Assembly: GCA_002270565.1 (NCBI GenBank)
Contig: NQMI01000071.1
Span: 1 to 64,000, forward strand
Source of the DNA: Stenocarpella maydis
Taxonomy: Eukaryota; Ascomycota; Sordariomycetes; Diaporthales; Diaporthaceae
Direction: 5' to 3'
Length of the DNA stretch: 64,000 nucleotides
Numbering within the stretch: the stretch's first letter is position 1; every line of letters begins with the position of its first letter. The notes below the pieces were generated by a model. It ran no database searches and was not told the origin of the DNA. It saw nothing but the letters and a program-made list of their open reading frames with translations. A program made the translations under genes and the position numbers. Shown here one piece after another: positions 34,466-44,623 of this stretch.

Positions 34466-35400
34466 TCAGGACAATATAACCCCGAGTCTGTTCAACTCAT
34501 CCACGTCAACGACATCAACAGACTCCTTGGTCAAGCATGACGAGTGCAGCCAGACCCGCGAACCCTCAAGCCGTGGCAGCATCTCCCTGAGCGCCCGCGC
34601 GTTGGAGCTCCTGACGCCGCCCCCCACGATGACCTCGAGCCGCTCCCCGGCAGCGGCACGCACGACCCGTTCCAGCACGCCCAGGTTGTCCGCCGCCGAG
34701 CCCGGCCCCCCAGACGTGAGCACCCCGTCGAACCCACACGCCCTGACCGCACGCACAGCCTCGTCCGCCGGGGCTCCTCCGCCACTGCCGCCCAGGACCT
34801 CGTCAAAGGCGCGGTGGAACACGCACCTGAGGGGGCTCGCGAGCCGGACGAGCTCCGAGTTGCGTGCGGCGTCGACCAGGAGCGGGCCAGGGCCGGCCCT
34901 GCTGCTGTCCGCCTCCAGGATCCCAAAGACGAAGCCGTCTCCCCTGTCTGTGCGCAGGTATCCCGATTCTTTGAACCTCTGGATGTCGCGCCTCATCTCG
35001 TCGAACTCGGCCGGTGAGTAGATGAAATCTGGGCCGTTTTCTGGGGGGCCACGTGGCCTGATCACTGCGGCGCCCTGCGTCAGCTAGCAACGATCCAAGG
35101 GTCAAGTATATTAAACGGGCGTGGGCATGAGAAGGCCGTGTCCCCAAGAGCTGCACCACTAGGAGGAGGAGCCCAGGGGCGCACAAACGGTGTCAGGGGT
35201 TTCGAGACTGTCAGAAAATGCTTACTGATCCTCAGCGGGGAGGGCACTGCAGACATGCTCTGAACACTGGCCAGCTCAGGTGTGAGGCCACCATCAGGGT
35301 ATGAGCCCGCTCGGTTGAGCTCAATGCGGCTTGCCCTGTCAAGTGCCACCTGCCCCGACGCAGGGGAGAAGACGGGGACCTCGAGATTCATAGGAACCAT
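34466..35400 (-). CDS. cutC: CutC-family copper homeostasis protein
   Basis: CutC proteins form a TIM barrel and were linked to copper tolerance in bacteria; the eukaryotic role is uncertain. Two exons, 35400-35226 and 35064-34466, give 257 aa. The 161-bp phase-1 intron (GTAAGC...CCGCAG) splits the codon of the Met in RIMIRPRG, which is the classical CutC core. Family motifs are LEVPVFSPAS at the N-terminus, DRASRIELNRAGSYPDGGLTP, MIRPRGPPENG, FVFGILEAD, the FHRAFDEV helix, and GFDGVLTSGGPGSAADNLG (phosphate-binding-like loop) followed by EVIVGGGVRSSNA. Length is close to bacterial CutC (about 250 aa). The ATG at 35400 is the first suitable one. It is a cytosolic protein, without signal peptide. 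Confidence 0.94.
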
Positions 35401-35993
35401 GGCTGCCGCACAAGCGTGCGGAGGAATGGCATTCAGATGCAGAGATATCAGTCAGTTTCTTGCTTCGAGGCCAAGAGTTTGCAGATCAGCCAAGGGTGTG
35501 GGCTGTTTGGAGGGCTGTGACTGCCAGGCTGGTGTGGGTGAGCGGACGATATCTGCTGTGCCCAACGACTCGCTGGATCCGGGGGGGGGGGGCTCTTGTC
35601 CCCTGCCCGGCCAGCGGTGCTAACCTGCTAGTACCCGCAATTTGGTTCGGTCCGAAGAATTACCTCTTCTTATAAAACACGGAACAAGGTGCCCGCCCGT
35701 GATATGCCTGGTTTTATCTCCTTGCTAAGAATTCATGGAGCTCCCCGGCCAGAAGCATAGGCGGAGGCCAAGACACACACCGCGCATTCCGACACGGCGC
35801 AACGTCTTCGGATCAGAGTACAGGCGGAGCTGGCAGCAACCTGCAGGTTGTTCTGTCTAATGCGTCTACATGGCAATAAGACCTCGGTGTGTCTCAAGTC
35901 TCTCTTGCCAACTTGCTCAGGAATACTCTCTACAATGATTTCACAAAATCTCCGGGCCGTCCTGTTGACATGTTGCCGCCTCTTACGGTATAC
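35401..35993. other. Intergenic region
   Basis: About 600 bp between the CutC promoter side and the 3' end of the aminopeptidase gene. It has a G11 run at about 35581-35591 and no gene. Confidence 0.5.
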
Positions 35994-37828
35994 TCAGTGG
36001 TCCCACTCGGCGTCGATCTTCTCCCAGTTATCGAGGAAGCCCCTAAACCACTTCACACCCAGGCCGGGGTCCAGGGCGCCGGTCGTGGCTCTCACGGAGT
36101 GCATCGAAAGCTGCGGGAGCCCTGCGTCAACGGCCCTCACGCCCAGCATCGAGCTCAGACTAGGGCCGATGGTGCCACCTGATCTTGAGTCGTTCCGGAT
36201 CATAAATAGCTGGTTTGTGGTTCCGCTCAGCTCGGCCACACGTCTGCAGATAGCTGTGCTGACGCTATCCGTTGTCACTGTTCACGAGTGTTAGCTCTCT
36301 GATACGGTGCTCCAAGTGCCGGTTCCTAGAGGAGTCTCGTGTGTAGGAATCGGTCCATGCAGACAACAAACAAGAAAAGAAAAGAAAAGAAAAGAAGAAG
36401 AAGAAAAAACGCCTCGTACGTACTATGTCCGTTGCTGTCCGCGCAGATTGTGACCCCTACGTTGAGCAGGGGAAGATGGTTGGGCTCATAGCGCTCAAGG
36501 AAGTTCGGGTTCGCTGCGTGCGTGACGTCGGCGGATACCAGAAACGAGCGTGCATACGTCTGACCGAGAACGCCAGGCCCGAAAGCCTTGCCAGCACTGG
36601 TGGACAATGACTCAACGGTACGCTCGATGACCGATGGCAGGAAGTTGCTCTTCGCTCCCTGTCGGAGCAGGCTGCCGATCTCCTCGTCGTCGAAGAGAGC
36701 CACCAGCTTGATCCCCCCATCAGATGGTGCGTGGTCTCCGTATAGCAGACCGGTCAGGGCAGCCCATGAGCAGAGTTTGTCATCGATGCGCCCAGCAGAG
36801 ATGAACTCCTTATCCATGCCCGCAACCGTAGCAGGCTGGAAGTCAAACAGCTCAAGCTCCCAGTTGGCAATGCTGCTGTAGCCCTGGGGCTTGAGACCGA
36901 GCTCAGAAGCAATGAGCTTGACCAGCCTGGGCGGCTGTGAGGATATGAAGGTGCCTGCCTCGCCGAGCACCTCTTCTGAGGACGAGGATTCGAGCCCAAT
37001 CACGGGGACGGCCTGCGTTTCTTTGTTCTGAGAACCCATCATCCCGACTCCGAAATGGGGAGCCAGTGTCGGGATCTTGGCGATGGGCCAGTCCAACTTC
37101 ACCAGCTTAGAAGTGGTCTTGCCCGTCTCTGGGTCACGGAGAATCACACGGCCTCCGATGGCAAGGTCCCTGTCCCACCAGGTCTCGTTGAGAGCTCCGG
37201 CATAGGGGGTAACACCCAGCTCCAGGTAGCCAGCCCTGACGGGCTTCTTGCTCACGGGCTTCAATTTCGCGGTCAGGGCGTCTATGTGACCGCCGATGAT
37301 GGCCACGCCATTTCCAGGCTTATAGGACTCGCCGACCACGAAGGCCGCGATGGTGCTATCGTTCCGTGTGGCAAAGTACTTGCCGCCAGGCTTGATTTGA
37401 CCTGACCAGTCCCCCCGGGCGGGCAGCTGGAGTCGAGCACGTCAGTCCCTGGGCTCACCCCCGTGTGTGTCCGACTACGGCGGCTGGCTTACCTCGGTGA
37501 AGCCAACAGCAGCCAGCTTCTCCTTGAAATAATCTACAGCGTGGAAAATAGTAGGATTTTCAGTCAGGAACTGAGTGAAGGGCCTGGTAAAGGCCTCTGG
37601 CTTCAAGGACCTGAGGTGGCAGATGTTGCAGGAGGGGCGGTCGAGCAGCTTGTAGTCCTGGCCCGACTCTGCCCTGACAGCGTTGTCCCGCTGTTGAGGT
37701 GTCAGACCCAACATGCAGCCCCTGCACACCTTGTTCTCGCTCCGTGGGGCGCGGTCCATGCCAGCGAGAATAAAGCATTGTGCTTCCCTGGAGAGCTCTC
37801 GCGCCGACGCGGGAGAAGGGGCATCCAT
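35994..37828 (-). CDS. LAP4: M18 vacuolar aminopeptidase (Ape1/Lap4 type)
   Basis: A dinuclear-zinc aminopeptidase of family M18; yeast Lap4/Ape1 reaches the vacuole by the Cvt/autophagy route. Exons 37828-37493, 37426-36424 and 36277-35994 give 540 aa; introns are 67 and 146 bp, and the second has a long polypyrimidine tract on the coding strand. Zinc and active-site residues are visible: GGHIDAL (His about 159), the bridging Asp in GRIDDKLCS, the Glu pair in FDDEEIGS, Asp in VSADVTHA and His in QLSMHSVRA. SNGHMTTDS and SRSGGTIGPS are typical of Ape1 rather than Ape4/DNPEP. The N-terminus is the uncertain part. MTRNTPSLP at 37903 and a Met at 37933 are alternative starts, and a 117-bp in-frame stretch (37727-37611) holding CRGC and CNIC pairs could be an extra intron. 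That would bring the length nearer the family norm of about 500. Confidence 0.93.
36363..36408 (+). repeat. Purine-rich AAAAG/AAG tract inside the aminopeptidase intron
   Basis: A tandem AAAAG then AAG tract, read as a polypyrimidine run on the coding (minus) strand just after the donor of intron 2. Confidence 0.8.
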
Positions 37829-39274
37829 CGTGGCCGAGGCTGCGCGCAGGTGAGCAGCCGACTCGTGGAGACGCAGAGGGAGAGATGGGGTGTTTCGCGT
37901 CATGTCCGGTGCTGAGGCGAGGGGGGAAAACAATCCGTCGAGGCGAGAAGCTCCAGGTGCGGTTCTTGTGGGGAGGAGAGACCACTCTGGCGTCTCCAGG
38001 GCGCGCCAGTGTTCATGCTGTCATGGGTTCGACATATGGAGCCTGTCGTGCTTATGACCGCGGCCTTATCAGCGTTATCGCAGGTGCCGCCGCTGCGCCC
38101 AAAGGAGAAGCAAACAGCCAGTCTACCAGCCTCTCAATTTATCACCTAGGTCTCCTACGTACATATGGGCCACTTTATTAGCCAGTCAGCCCCCACGGCC
38201 CCCCTGATCCAAGCATAACACTCGCCTAGTTTCCCGCATCTCGTCTCGAGAACCGGACCAGGTAAGCTTGAGATGGCGTTCCAAGGTCGGATCGCGGAGT
38301 CCCAAGGTCGCATGACTCGGTGGTTTGGGGTTTCAAAGGCCGGATGAGCCAAGATGCTTGGTTATTACCCAGGTACCTGCTAGGATGTACGTGCAGCCTG
38401 CAATAATAAGTTGTTGTTTCTGCTCTCTTCGCCTGTTCTCTGCAGGTTTCGAAAGGAGCAATGCGAGAGGTGTACTTTCAAACTGGACACTGCCGACACG
38501 AGCTGGGCAGATTCCATCAAATGAATGGCAACCCGGCGATGCTGTGTTTCTCCTACTTAAGTAGAAGCTCATATAATTATTTCAGATGGGATGTCCAATC
38601 CCACCTCAAACACATAGGCCCTGGCAAGCAAAACCAGAAAAAGAGATAGAAACGAGAGAATATAATAGTCAGACCTGGTCGTGGAGTGATGCAGCTGAAG
38701 GTCCAAATCAGAACCTCCAGCAGGACACTAAGATTTCGATTCCAACTCAGTCTCACATTAGGTAGCATGGATGTCTCTTATGGCGCCCAGTGCTTCTCAA
38801 CTCTGGGGCTCTACCTATAAGTAAGTATCTGGGTTGGTATAGATATTGAAGGCCATCGGCCAAAGACCCACCCGATCCTAGTTTGGAACCTATAGTGTTA
38901 AAAGAGTTTAGCCCGCGCCGACTCTTGCCTTTGGGTTCGACTAGGTAGATACCAGAGCAGTACAGAGTAAAACCCACTCACTCATAATTGCTGCCTGGTC
39001 AAGTTGTCAAAGTTGGTACTTGTGGAATAGTTGCGTATTGATGTAAACTGACCATGGCCGAAGCACTCTGAATGTACCTCTGTACCCTCCAGTTATTGCT
39101 CTAATACACATGCTAGCGCACTGCCCGCCTGGTTTTGTTTTTACACAGTAATCCGGACACAATTCCTTTTTCCTTTTCTCTTTTCCTTTTTTCTAAAAAA
39201 AGGAGCTGCGGCGGGTCCTTTCATACAGTCATAACGCTCAAAGACCCAGCCCTTAATAAGAAACACAATAGCCA
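37829..39274. other. Intergenic region left of the MULE transposon
   Basis: About 1.45 kb with the promoter of the aminopeptidase gene and no other gene. The last 300 bases become AT-richer toward the transposon. A pyrimidine tract lies near 39165-39195. Confidence 0.5.
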
Positions 39275-39282
39275 CTAGTAAA
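39275..39282 (+). repeat. Left target-site duplication of the MULE (CTAGTAAA)
   Basis: The 8-bp word CTAGTAAA directly precedes the left terminal inverted repeat and recurs exactly after the right one at 42202-42209. Confidence 0.85.
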
Positions 39283-39329
39283 GAGAACGGATATTCGCAC
39301 CAAGGAAATCAGCTAGTACACCAATACAT
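39283..39329 (+). repeat. Left terminal inverted repeat of the MULE
   Basis: Pairs with 42155-42201; about 40 of 47 bases match, with transitions only at the mismatches. Confidence 0.85.
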
Positions 39330-39799
39330 ATTGGCCTAGTACGCCAACCTTAATTTGCACCACCAGTCTATTATACATAACAGAAATACACAGTCATTAA
39401 CTACACATCTATTACACATCATTATCACTTCTACTCGCTACTATCATAACTTCTGGCCTTAGTATTTGCTACTTTCTTCATCACCTAGGCCGTTCCACCT
39501 CATAACTAAGCACCTAAATCTCCTCCTAGATCTCCTTCTCATCGCCAACAAGGTCTTCCACAGTCAACTCCACCCATAGTAGCTAGTTAATAGTCTCACA
39601 AGCCCTTATATGGGGCTTCTTAGCTGCTAGCCCTAGTATTAAGGCTATCTCTGCAGAACGTTGCTTTAGAAGCTGGTAAGTAGGTAGCTTCATAAGCCCT
39701 GCCGCCAACTACTTATCCCATCGGACGGCTTCTCGCTAATTCTTCCTACTACAAGAGTCCTCCTTATCAAGCAACTAGAGGGTCTCATCATTCCACTTA

Positions 39800-41990
39800 A
39801 ATGCTAAGTTAACACATTATATAGAAGCCATCATCACCCTCATCTTATCACCTACCCTATTACTCAGACTAGTGGTTATTAAGGCTATCTTCTTACCCAT
39901 TACAGCCTTCCTATAGGCTATAAGGATACCATCTTCATCTATACTAAATATAGTCTCATTACAAGGTCTTCCCTTTATTATAGTAACCTTCTGGGGCAAG
40001 AGGACTGCTAAGAGAGGGTTTCCAACTAAGAGGTTACAATCCAGCTAGTAAAACTTATGGATATCCTCTCTCTAAAGAGAATAACCAGCTTCCTCTCTAT
40101 TGGTAATTCAGCTTGCATAGGGCAAGCCATATTGGGTATAAATAGAATAATTACAGCAAGCAATTACCCCATAGGAGTTATTTCTTAAGTATACATATTA
40201 CAGAACTCCTCATCATGGAGAGAAGTTTAAGGGCTGCCTATAAGATTTAAGTTAGAAGCTTACCCAGCTACTTCTACTTATTGAATTTCTCTAGTAATAA
40301 GGTCTTCTAACGAGCTTCTTCTAAGCATAGGGCATAAGAACTATCTATAATTATCTTATTAGCAGCCTTAACTAAGTAAAGAATATTACTCATCCTATAG
40401 CTAAAATAAACCTTAAATTTATAATAAGTAGCTTCTATTAACAAAGTCATATATAAGCTAAAGTTAAGGATCTTACAGGTCTTATGCCCAGCCCATTTAG
40501 CAACAATCTTCTCTCCTTTATTAACATACTAAATCTAAAGGTAGTTAATAATCACCACCTAATCTAAGAACTTCTCTTAAAGGCGCTACCAAGCTATATT
40601 ATAAATCTCACAATTAGTAGAGTATTCCATAAACTTAAGAAGGTTAAATAAAGCTTAGCGGGTATAGGGGATATCCTCCAAATTAGGAACCTTAGCAGGT
40701 ATCATGGCCTTATTTTTCCCCAGCGCATTAAGCGCAGCCGTTACCAGGTCTTCTGCTTCCGAATCCTCATTAGCTTCCTCCTCTTCCTCATCCTCCTCTT
40801 CTCCCGCTACTACTAGCAGCTTCTTCCACTTCTTCTTAATATTTAGAGTAACATTTACATTAATATAAAAGATACATAGTTAGTAGTATACCTAGGGGAA
40901 TTCATATATAAGGGCATTAATCAGAGCAATATCATAGTTAGTTATACAGACCGTTAAGTCATCAGCTTAGCAATAACGAAGGAGGTTGTAAACTTGCTTA
41001 AGAAGCCACCAGAAGTTGGATTCCTTCTCACTATCAATAACGCCTTAAAATAAAGGCAAGTTCTTCCTCATATAGGTTACGCAAGTACCTTGGAAGTACA
41101 GCATCTTCTTATTATTCATTACATACATACAGTCCATAGATAGGCACTACATAAAGCAATTCTCTCATATCCACACCAACTACTCCTTTATGCACCAGAA
41201 GATGCCCATAACGTTGCCATCAGCATTAGTTGCCCAGCAGTACCAGTAATTCTTCTTCTCAAGCAGATCCAACATTACTTAGGTTGGAGTATAGATTCCA
41301 ACCTTCTCCTTCCACCAGTCTGTAAGCCAGTTCTTCATCATATTAGGCCCCAATTATACATCTAGGTACTATCATCAGAGTGCTTATTCCAGCTTCTTCA
41401 GCTTAACCATAGAGGGATCTCAGGCCATACAGGAGAGGAATTCTCGTTGGGGGTCTATCAGCTTAGCCCAGCCACACTAGGCGCCCTCAACTTCCTAGGG
41501 ACCGTAGTAGGTATACTTCTCTTCCTGCAGAACAAGCTACCACTTGCCTTCTATTAATTTAGTCACATAGGCAAGCGCTCGCCATTCACAACCTGCTTTA
41601 ATCATTATAACATTATTTAATATAGCAGTTAAGGGTTGCTAACTGCCATAGCTATACGTTAACACTACCCAAGTTAGCCCTAACCTTCAGATCACAATTA
41701 GGAATCCAGCAGACTTCATAGCAATATCTAATTCTGCCTTAAGGTCTACAAAGGTATCATATCCATCATGGAAAAGTTTCAGGAAGGCAGGAGGATTAGA
41801 AAGTACTAGTCAGCAACCGTTTACAGCAGTAATATTAGTGTTCCAGGTATAATAATCCGCCTGCCACTACGCCTCAAGGTGAGTATAATCAGGGACAAGC
41901 AACATCACCACAACACCAGAAAACTCAATTCTAACTAATAAAGATATATTTCTGATAGCAGAATAATCAATTACAAGAGGAATTTGGTCT
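39800..41990 (-). pseudogene. Degenerate MULE transposase
   Basis: Conceptual reading through stops on the minus strand gives recognisable blocks in transposase order. Near 41650-41500 is a FAR1-type zinc domain: AGCEWRALAYVTKLIEGKW, with a YTYYGP where HNHGP is expected. Near 41190-41120 is GVDMRELL and then, in another frame, MDCMYVMNNKK, the region of the first catalytic Asp. Near 41030-40920 come IDSEKESNFWWLLKQVYNLL and TNYDIALINALIYEFP, the second catalytic region, where the expected Asp now reads Asn. Further down are AKWAGHKTCKILNFSLYMT and LIEATYYKFKV from the C-terminal part. Many Gln codons are TAG/TAA, His reads Tyr and Asp reads Asn. These are C-to-T and G-to-A changes, as RIP makes. 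It cannot encode an active enzyme. Confidence 0.75.
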
Positions 41991-42154
41991 GTGTCACCAG
42001 TTGTGGGTAGTTAGCGAGGGAGTATTATTTGGTGGGTGAAGGGGGTTTGGCAGGTCTACAGGTAAGGGCACCAAAAGCACCTGGTTGGGGTGGTATACGT
42101 GGTTGAGTGTAGTCGAATGGGGCGCTCTAATTGGCTGCAGCAATTAAGTAAATA

Positions 42155-42201
42155 ATATATCGGTATACCAGCCGATTTCCTCAGTGCGAATATCCGTTCT
42201 C
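42155..42201 (-). repeat. Right terminal inverted repeat of the MULE
   Basis: Inverted partner of 39283-39329, ending CCGTTCTC at 42201. Confidence 0.85.
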
Positions 42202-42209
42202 CTAGTAAA
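42202..42209 (+). repeat. Right target-site duplication of the MULE (CTAGTAAA)
   Basis: Exact copy of 39275-39282. Confidence 0.85.
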
Positions 42210-42596
42210 ATAGTGATAGCCTTGTGATGAGGCTGGCGAGCGCACTGCGTCCAGAGTCTTGACTATAATGTGTAATGGGCTATAATGGGCAGCAGGGCCC
42301 ACCTGCCTGAAAGAGCAAGCAATGCTTACGTTGCTCCCATCTCATTGGAGCCTTCCGCTGTCAGACATCTCAGCCTTGTTACCTGCAGAGCAACCCTCGC
42401 CTGGACAGAACCCAGGCAATCCACCAGCATCATCAAAATTTACCACCAATCCCGTCTAAAGGACTGTTGGCCTAGCCCCGAAAGCTTTTCTTTCATCCAA
42501 AACAGACCACGAAACTGCTATCGAGTGCTCTCTAGCAACGGAGCCGAGATCTGAATCGCCAGGCGCCCTCTGTCCGCCTCCTTCCTGCAGTAGTAC

Positions 42597-42940
42597 AACG
42601 ACACCGTGCCTCTCGGCACGTCCGACCTCTTCGGCTCTCTGCCGCGGGAGATTCAGAACATCCTATGGGACGATTCAGAACATCCTATGGGACTTTTGCC
42701 TCCCACACCGCATAGTCTGCTCTTATTACTCATCACAGTTGCAAGAACTCCTGGGTATGTTACCGGGCACAGGGCCCGGGGATGAATGTGCCCCGTCAGC
42801 GCGCTCATTCCTTTCCGCCCGCCTCTGATCTCTCGTTTCTGCAGGAGCTCACGTGCCTCTGCTCTGAGATCCTGAAAACCTACGCCGGCTGTCATCGAGA
42901 ACCCAGACGGTTCGATATGTCACGGGTACAAGAAATCTAG
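42597..42940 (+). pseudogene. 2EXR/F-box-like protein fragment with frameshifting duplication
   Basis: The plus strand encodes FGSLPREIQNILWD, the start of a motif common in fungal 2EXR and F-box-like proteins (LPxEIRxxIW). The frame then breaks. The 22-bp segment 42650-42671 is repeated exactly at 42672-42693, which shifts the frame. Skipping one copy, the frame would continue with a short CLPHRIVCSYY segment, as expected for this family, and then run to a stop near 42825. A possible further exon follows a TTTCTGCAG acceptor at 42844 (ELTCLCSEILKTYAGC). No start or complete domain is present. I regard it as a decayed gene fragment beside the transposon. Confidence 0.55.
42650..42693 (+). repeat. 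22-bp exact tandem duplication
   Basis: Two perfect copies, 42650-42671 and 42672-42693, of the unit beginning GATTCAGAACATCC. Since 22 is not a multiple of three it shifts the reading frame. Confidence 0.97.
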
Positions 42941-43286
42941 GCATGTATATATGTGCTGTGCAGTGAGTATTGGGTATAGATGTTCTGCTTGTGGCGGACG
43001 TGGGTGTTGGGTATCGGTTGAGAGGACTCAACTTACCTGCCCAGGTGGTTTCTCGGAAGGTCTGGTGTACCATATTGCTGCACATGCGAATGTCCAACTT
43101 CCTCTCATGCAAACCTTGCCAGTCGTACAGAGGTGAAGGTCAAGGAACCATCTTCATCGCGCGCCCACGTTGCATGGTATCACCTGACCCCTGAACCTCG
43201 TATGCACAAAGTCCACGTGGAAAACCCCAGATCCGTGACTGAATTTCAACCACAGCCATCATCTCCTACCCCCCCCAAAAAAAAAG

Positions 43287-44623
43287 ATGAAATGCACCAT
43301 ACACTCCGAGCACGGCTCAATAATGGTCATTCCTCGCGAGGCCAACATGGTGCGGCTGTACATCCAAATCGCATCATCGACGGATCCAGATTGGAACCCG
43401 CGCAAGACGGCGACAGCCAGCGAAGTACAGGATTCAGCCAAGAAGATCTTGCAACCCTACTCGATAGAATGGGAGACTGTTGAGTGGTACTCGGTTTATC
43501 CCATCGGACAGGGTATTTCAGATCGCTACACCCTCGACCACCGCGTCTTCCTCGGCGGGGACGCCTGCCATACGCACAGCGTGAGTTTGACCCACCAATA
43601 CGCCCCCCCAACACCCTCTTCTTGGTCTTGATGGTTGTGTCTGATAAACTTGTCCTCCTGTAGCCCAAGGCCGGTCAGGGAATGAACACGGCCTTCCTTG
43701 ACGCTCTAAACCTCGCATGGAAGATCCACGCAGTGGAGGGTGGCTTCGCGGACAGGGGCATTCTAAAGACATACGAGCCTGAGCGCAAGGAGGTTGCAGA
43801 GACACTGCTGTCGTTTGATAATCGATACGCGAAGCTGTTCTCGGCGCGACCGCCGCCCGCGAGCACGGTGGAGGCCGCCTCCGAGACTAGCAGTAGCAAC
43901 TCCTTCGAGGAGAGCGAGTTTGTCAAGACGTTCAAGGAGTCGTGCGAGTTCACCAGCGGGTACGGAGTTGCGTACGGGCCCAATGCGCTCAATTGGTCGT
44001 CCGAACACCCGGTGCAGTCGCCGCTCGTCCACCCCAAGGGCGCCAAGCTCAGGACAGGAAGGCTCCTGATCAACGCCGACGTGACCCGTGTCGTCGACGC
44101 CAACGTGGTGCACCTCGAACAAGAGATCCCTCTCAACGGGTCGTTCCGGATTTTCGTTTTTGCAGGCAAGCCCTCTGTGACGGCCAAGGCGTTGGGCGAC
44201 TTTGCAATCAATCTCGGCCGGCGGGGTTCTTTCTACTCGGCCTACCAGCGACCGGACATCGGCAGCGTGTCGCACCACGAGCAGGACAACCCGCACAGCT
44301 TGTTTTTCACCATCTGCACCGTGGTTGCCGGGGCTCGCAGCAGCATCGAGATCAGCCGCGACGTGCCTGAGCTGCTGGGACGTTACCGGGACCACGTGTA
44401 CGCGGACGACCGATGGGACCGTCGGGTGCCGGAGGCGAAGGCGGCTGCGCACGCCAAGATGGGGCTGGACGAGGAAAGAGGCGGCGTGGTGGTGGTGCGG
44501 CCAGACGGATACGTCGGAATTGTGGTATCACTTGCGGAGGGCAGCGGGACTGTGGATGCCCTGAACCAGTACTTTGGCACGTTTTGCACAAAACGGCTGG
44601 GAGCTTCGGGGTCTCAGCTCTGA
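43287..44623 (+). CDS. FAD-dependent aromatic hydroxylase, N-terminally truncated
   Basis: C-terminal two thirds of a phenol 2-monooxygenase-type flavoprotein, which hydroxylates phenolic rings with NADPH and oxygen. Exons 43287-43580 and 43664-44623 (83-bp phase-0 intron, GTGAGT...CTGTAG) give 417 aa. Seen: the sheet region [31 protein letters not shown], the second FAD motif [20 protein letters not shown] (residues about 89-108), LNLAWKI, and the C-terminal thioredoxin-like domain ([35 protein letters not shown]). Missing: the first FAD motif GxGxxG and the CDGAHS region, about 210 residues expected upstream. None is seen between the MULE end (42201) and here. The reading frame itself is intact. 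It may be a 5'-deleted gene, or earlier exons may have been lost or displaced. Activity is unlikely without the FAD-binding start. Confidence 0.8.

Larger units (their letters stand above)
39283..42201 (-). mobile_element. Mutator-like (MULE, Hop-type) DNA transposon, RIP-inactivated
   Basis: A 2,919-bp element bounded by inverted repeats and a perfect 8-bp target duplication. The ends, 39283-39329 and 42155-42201, match at about 40 of 47 positions starting GAGAACGGATATTCGCAC, and all seven differences are transitions. The interior is AT-rich and full of TAG/TAA. Translated on the minus strand it shows a FAR1-like DNA-binding region, a MULE DDE transposase core and a C-terminal tail. The 8-bp duplication and the domain order fit MULEs such as fungal Hop. 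The transposase is listed separately. Insertion lies in the gap between the aminopeptidase gene and a damaged gene pair. Confidence 0.85.

Noticed and set aside
8000..38000. Secondary-metabolite or other gene cluster
   Set aside because: The neighbours (GTPase, dolichol kinase, ORC2, PGP phosphatase, CutC, aminopeptidase) are unrelated housekeeping genes; no synthase, transporter or regulator set is present.
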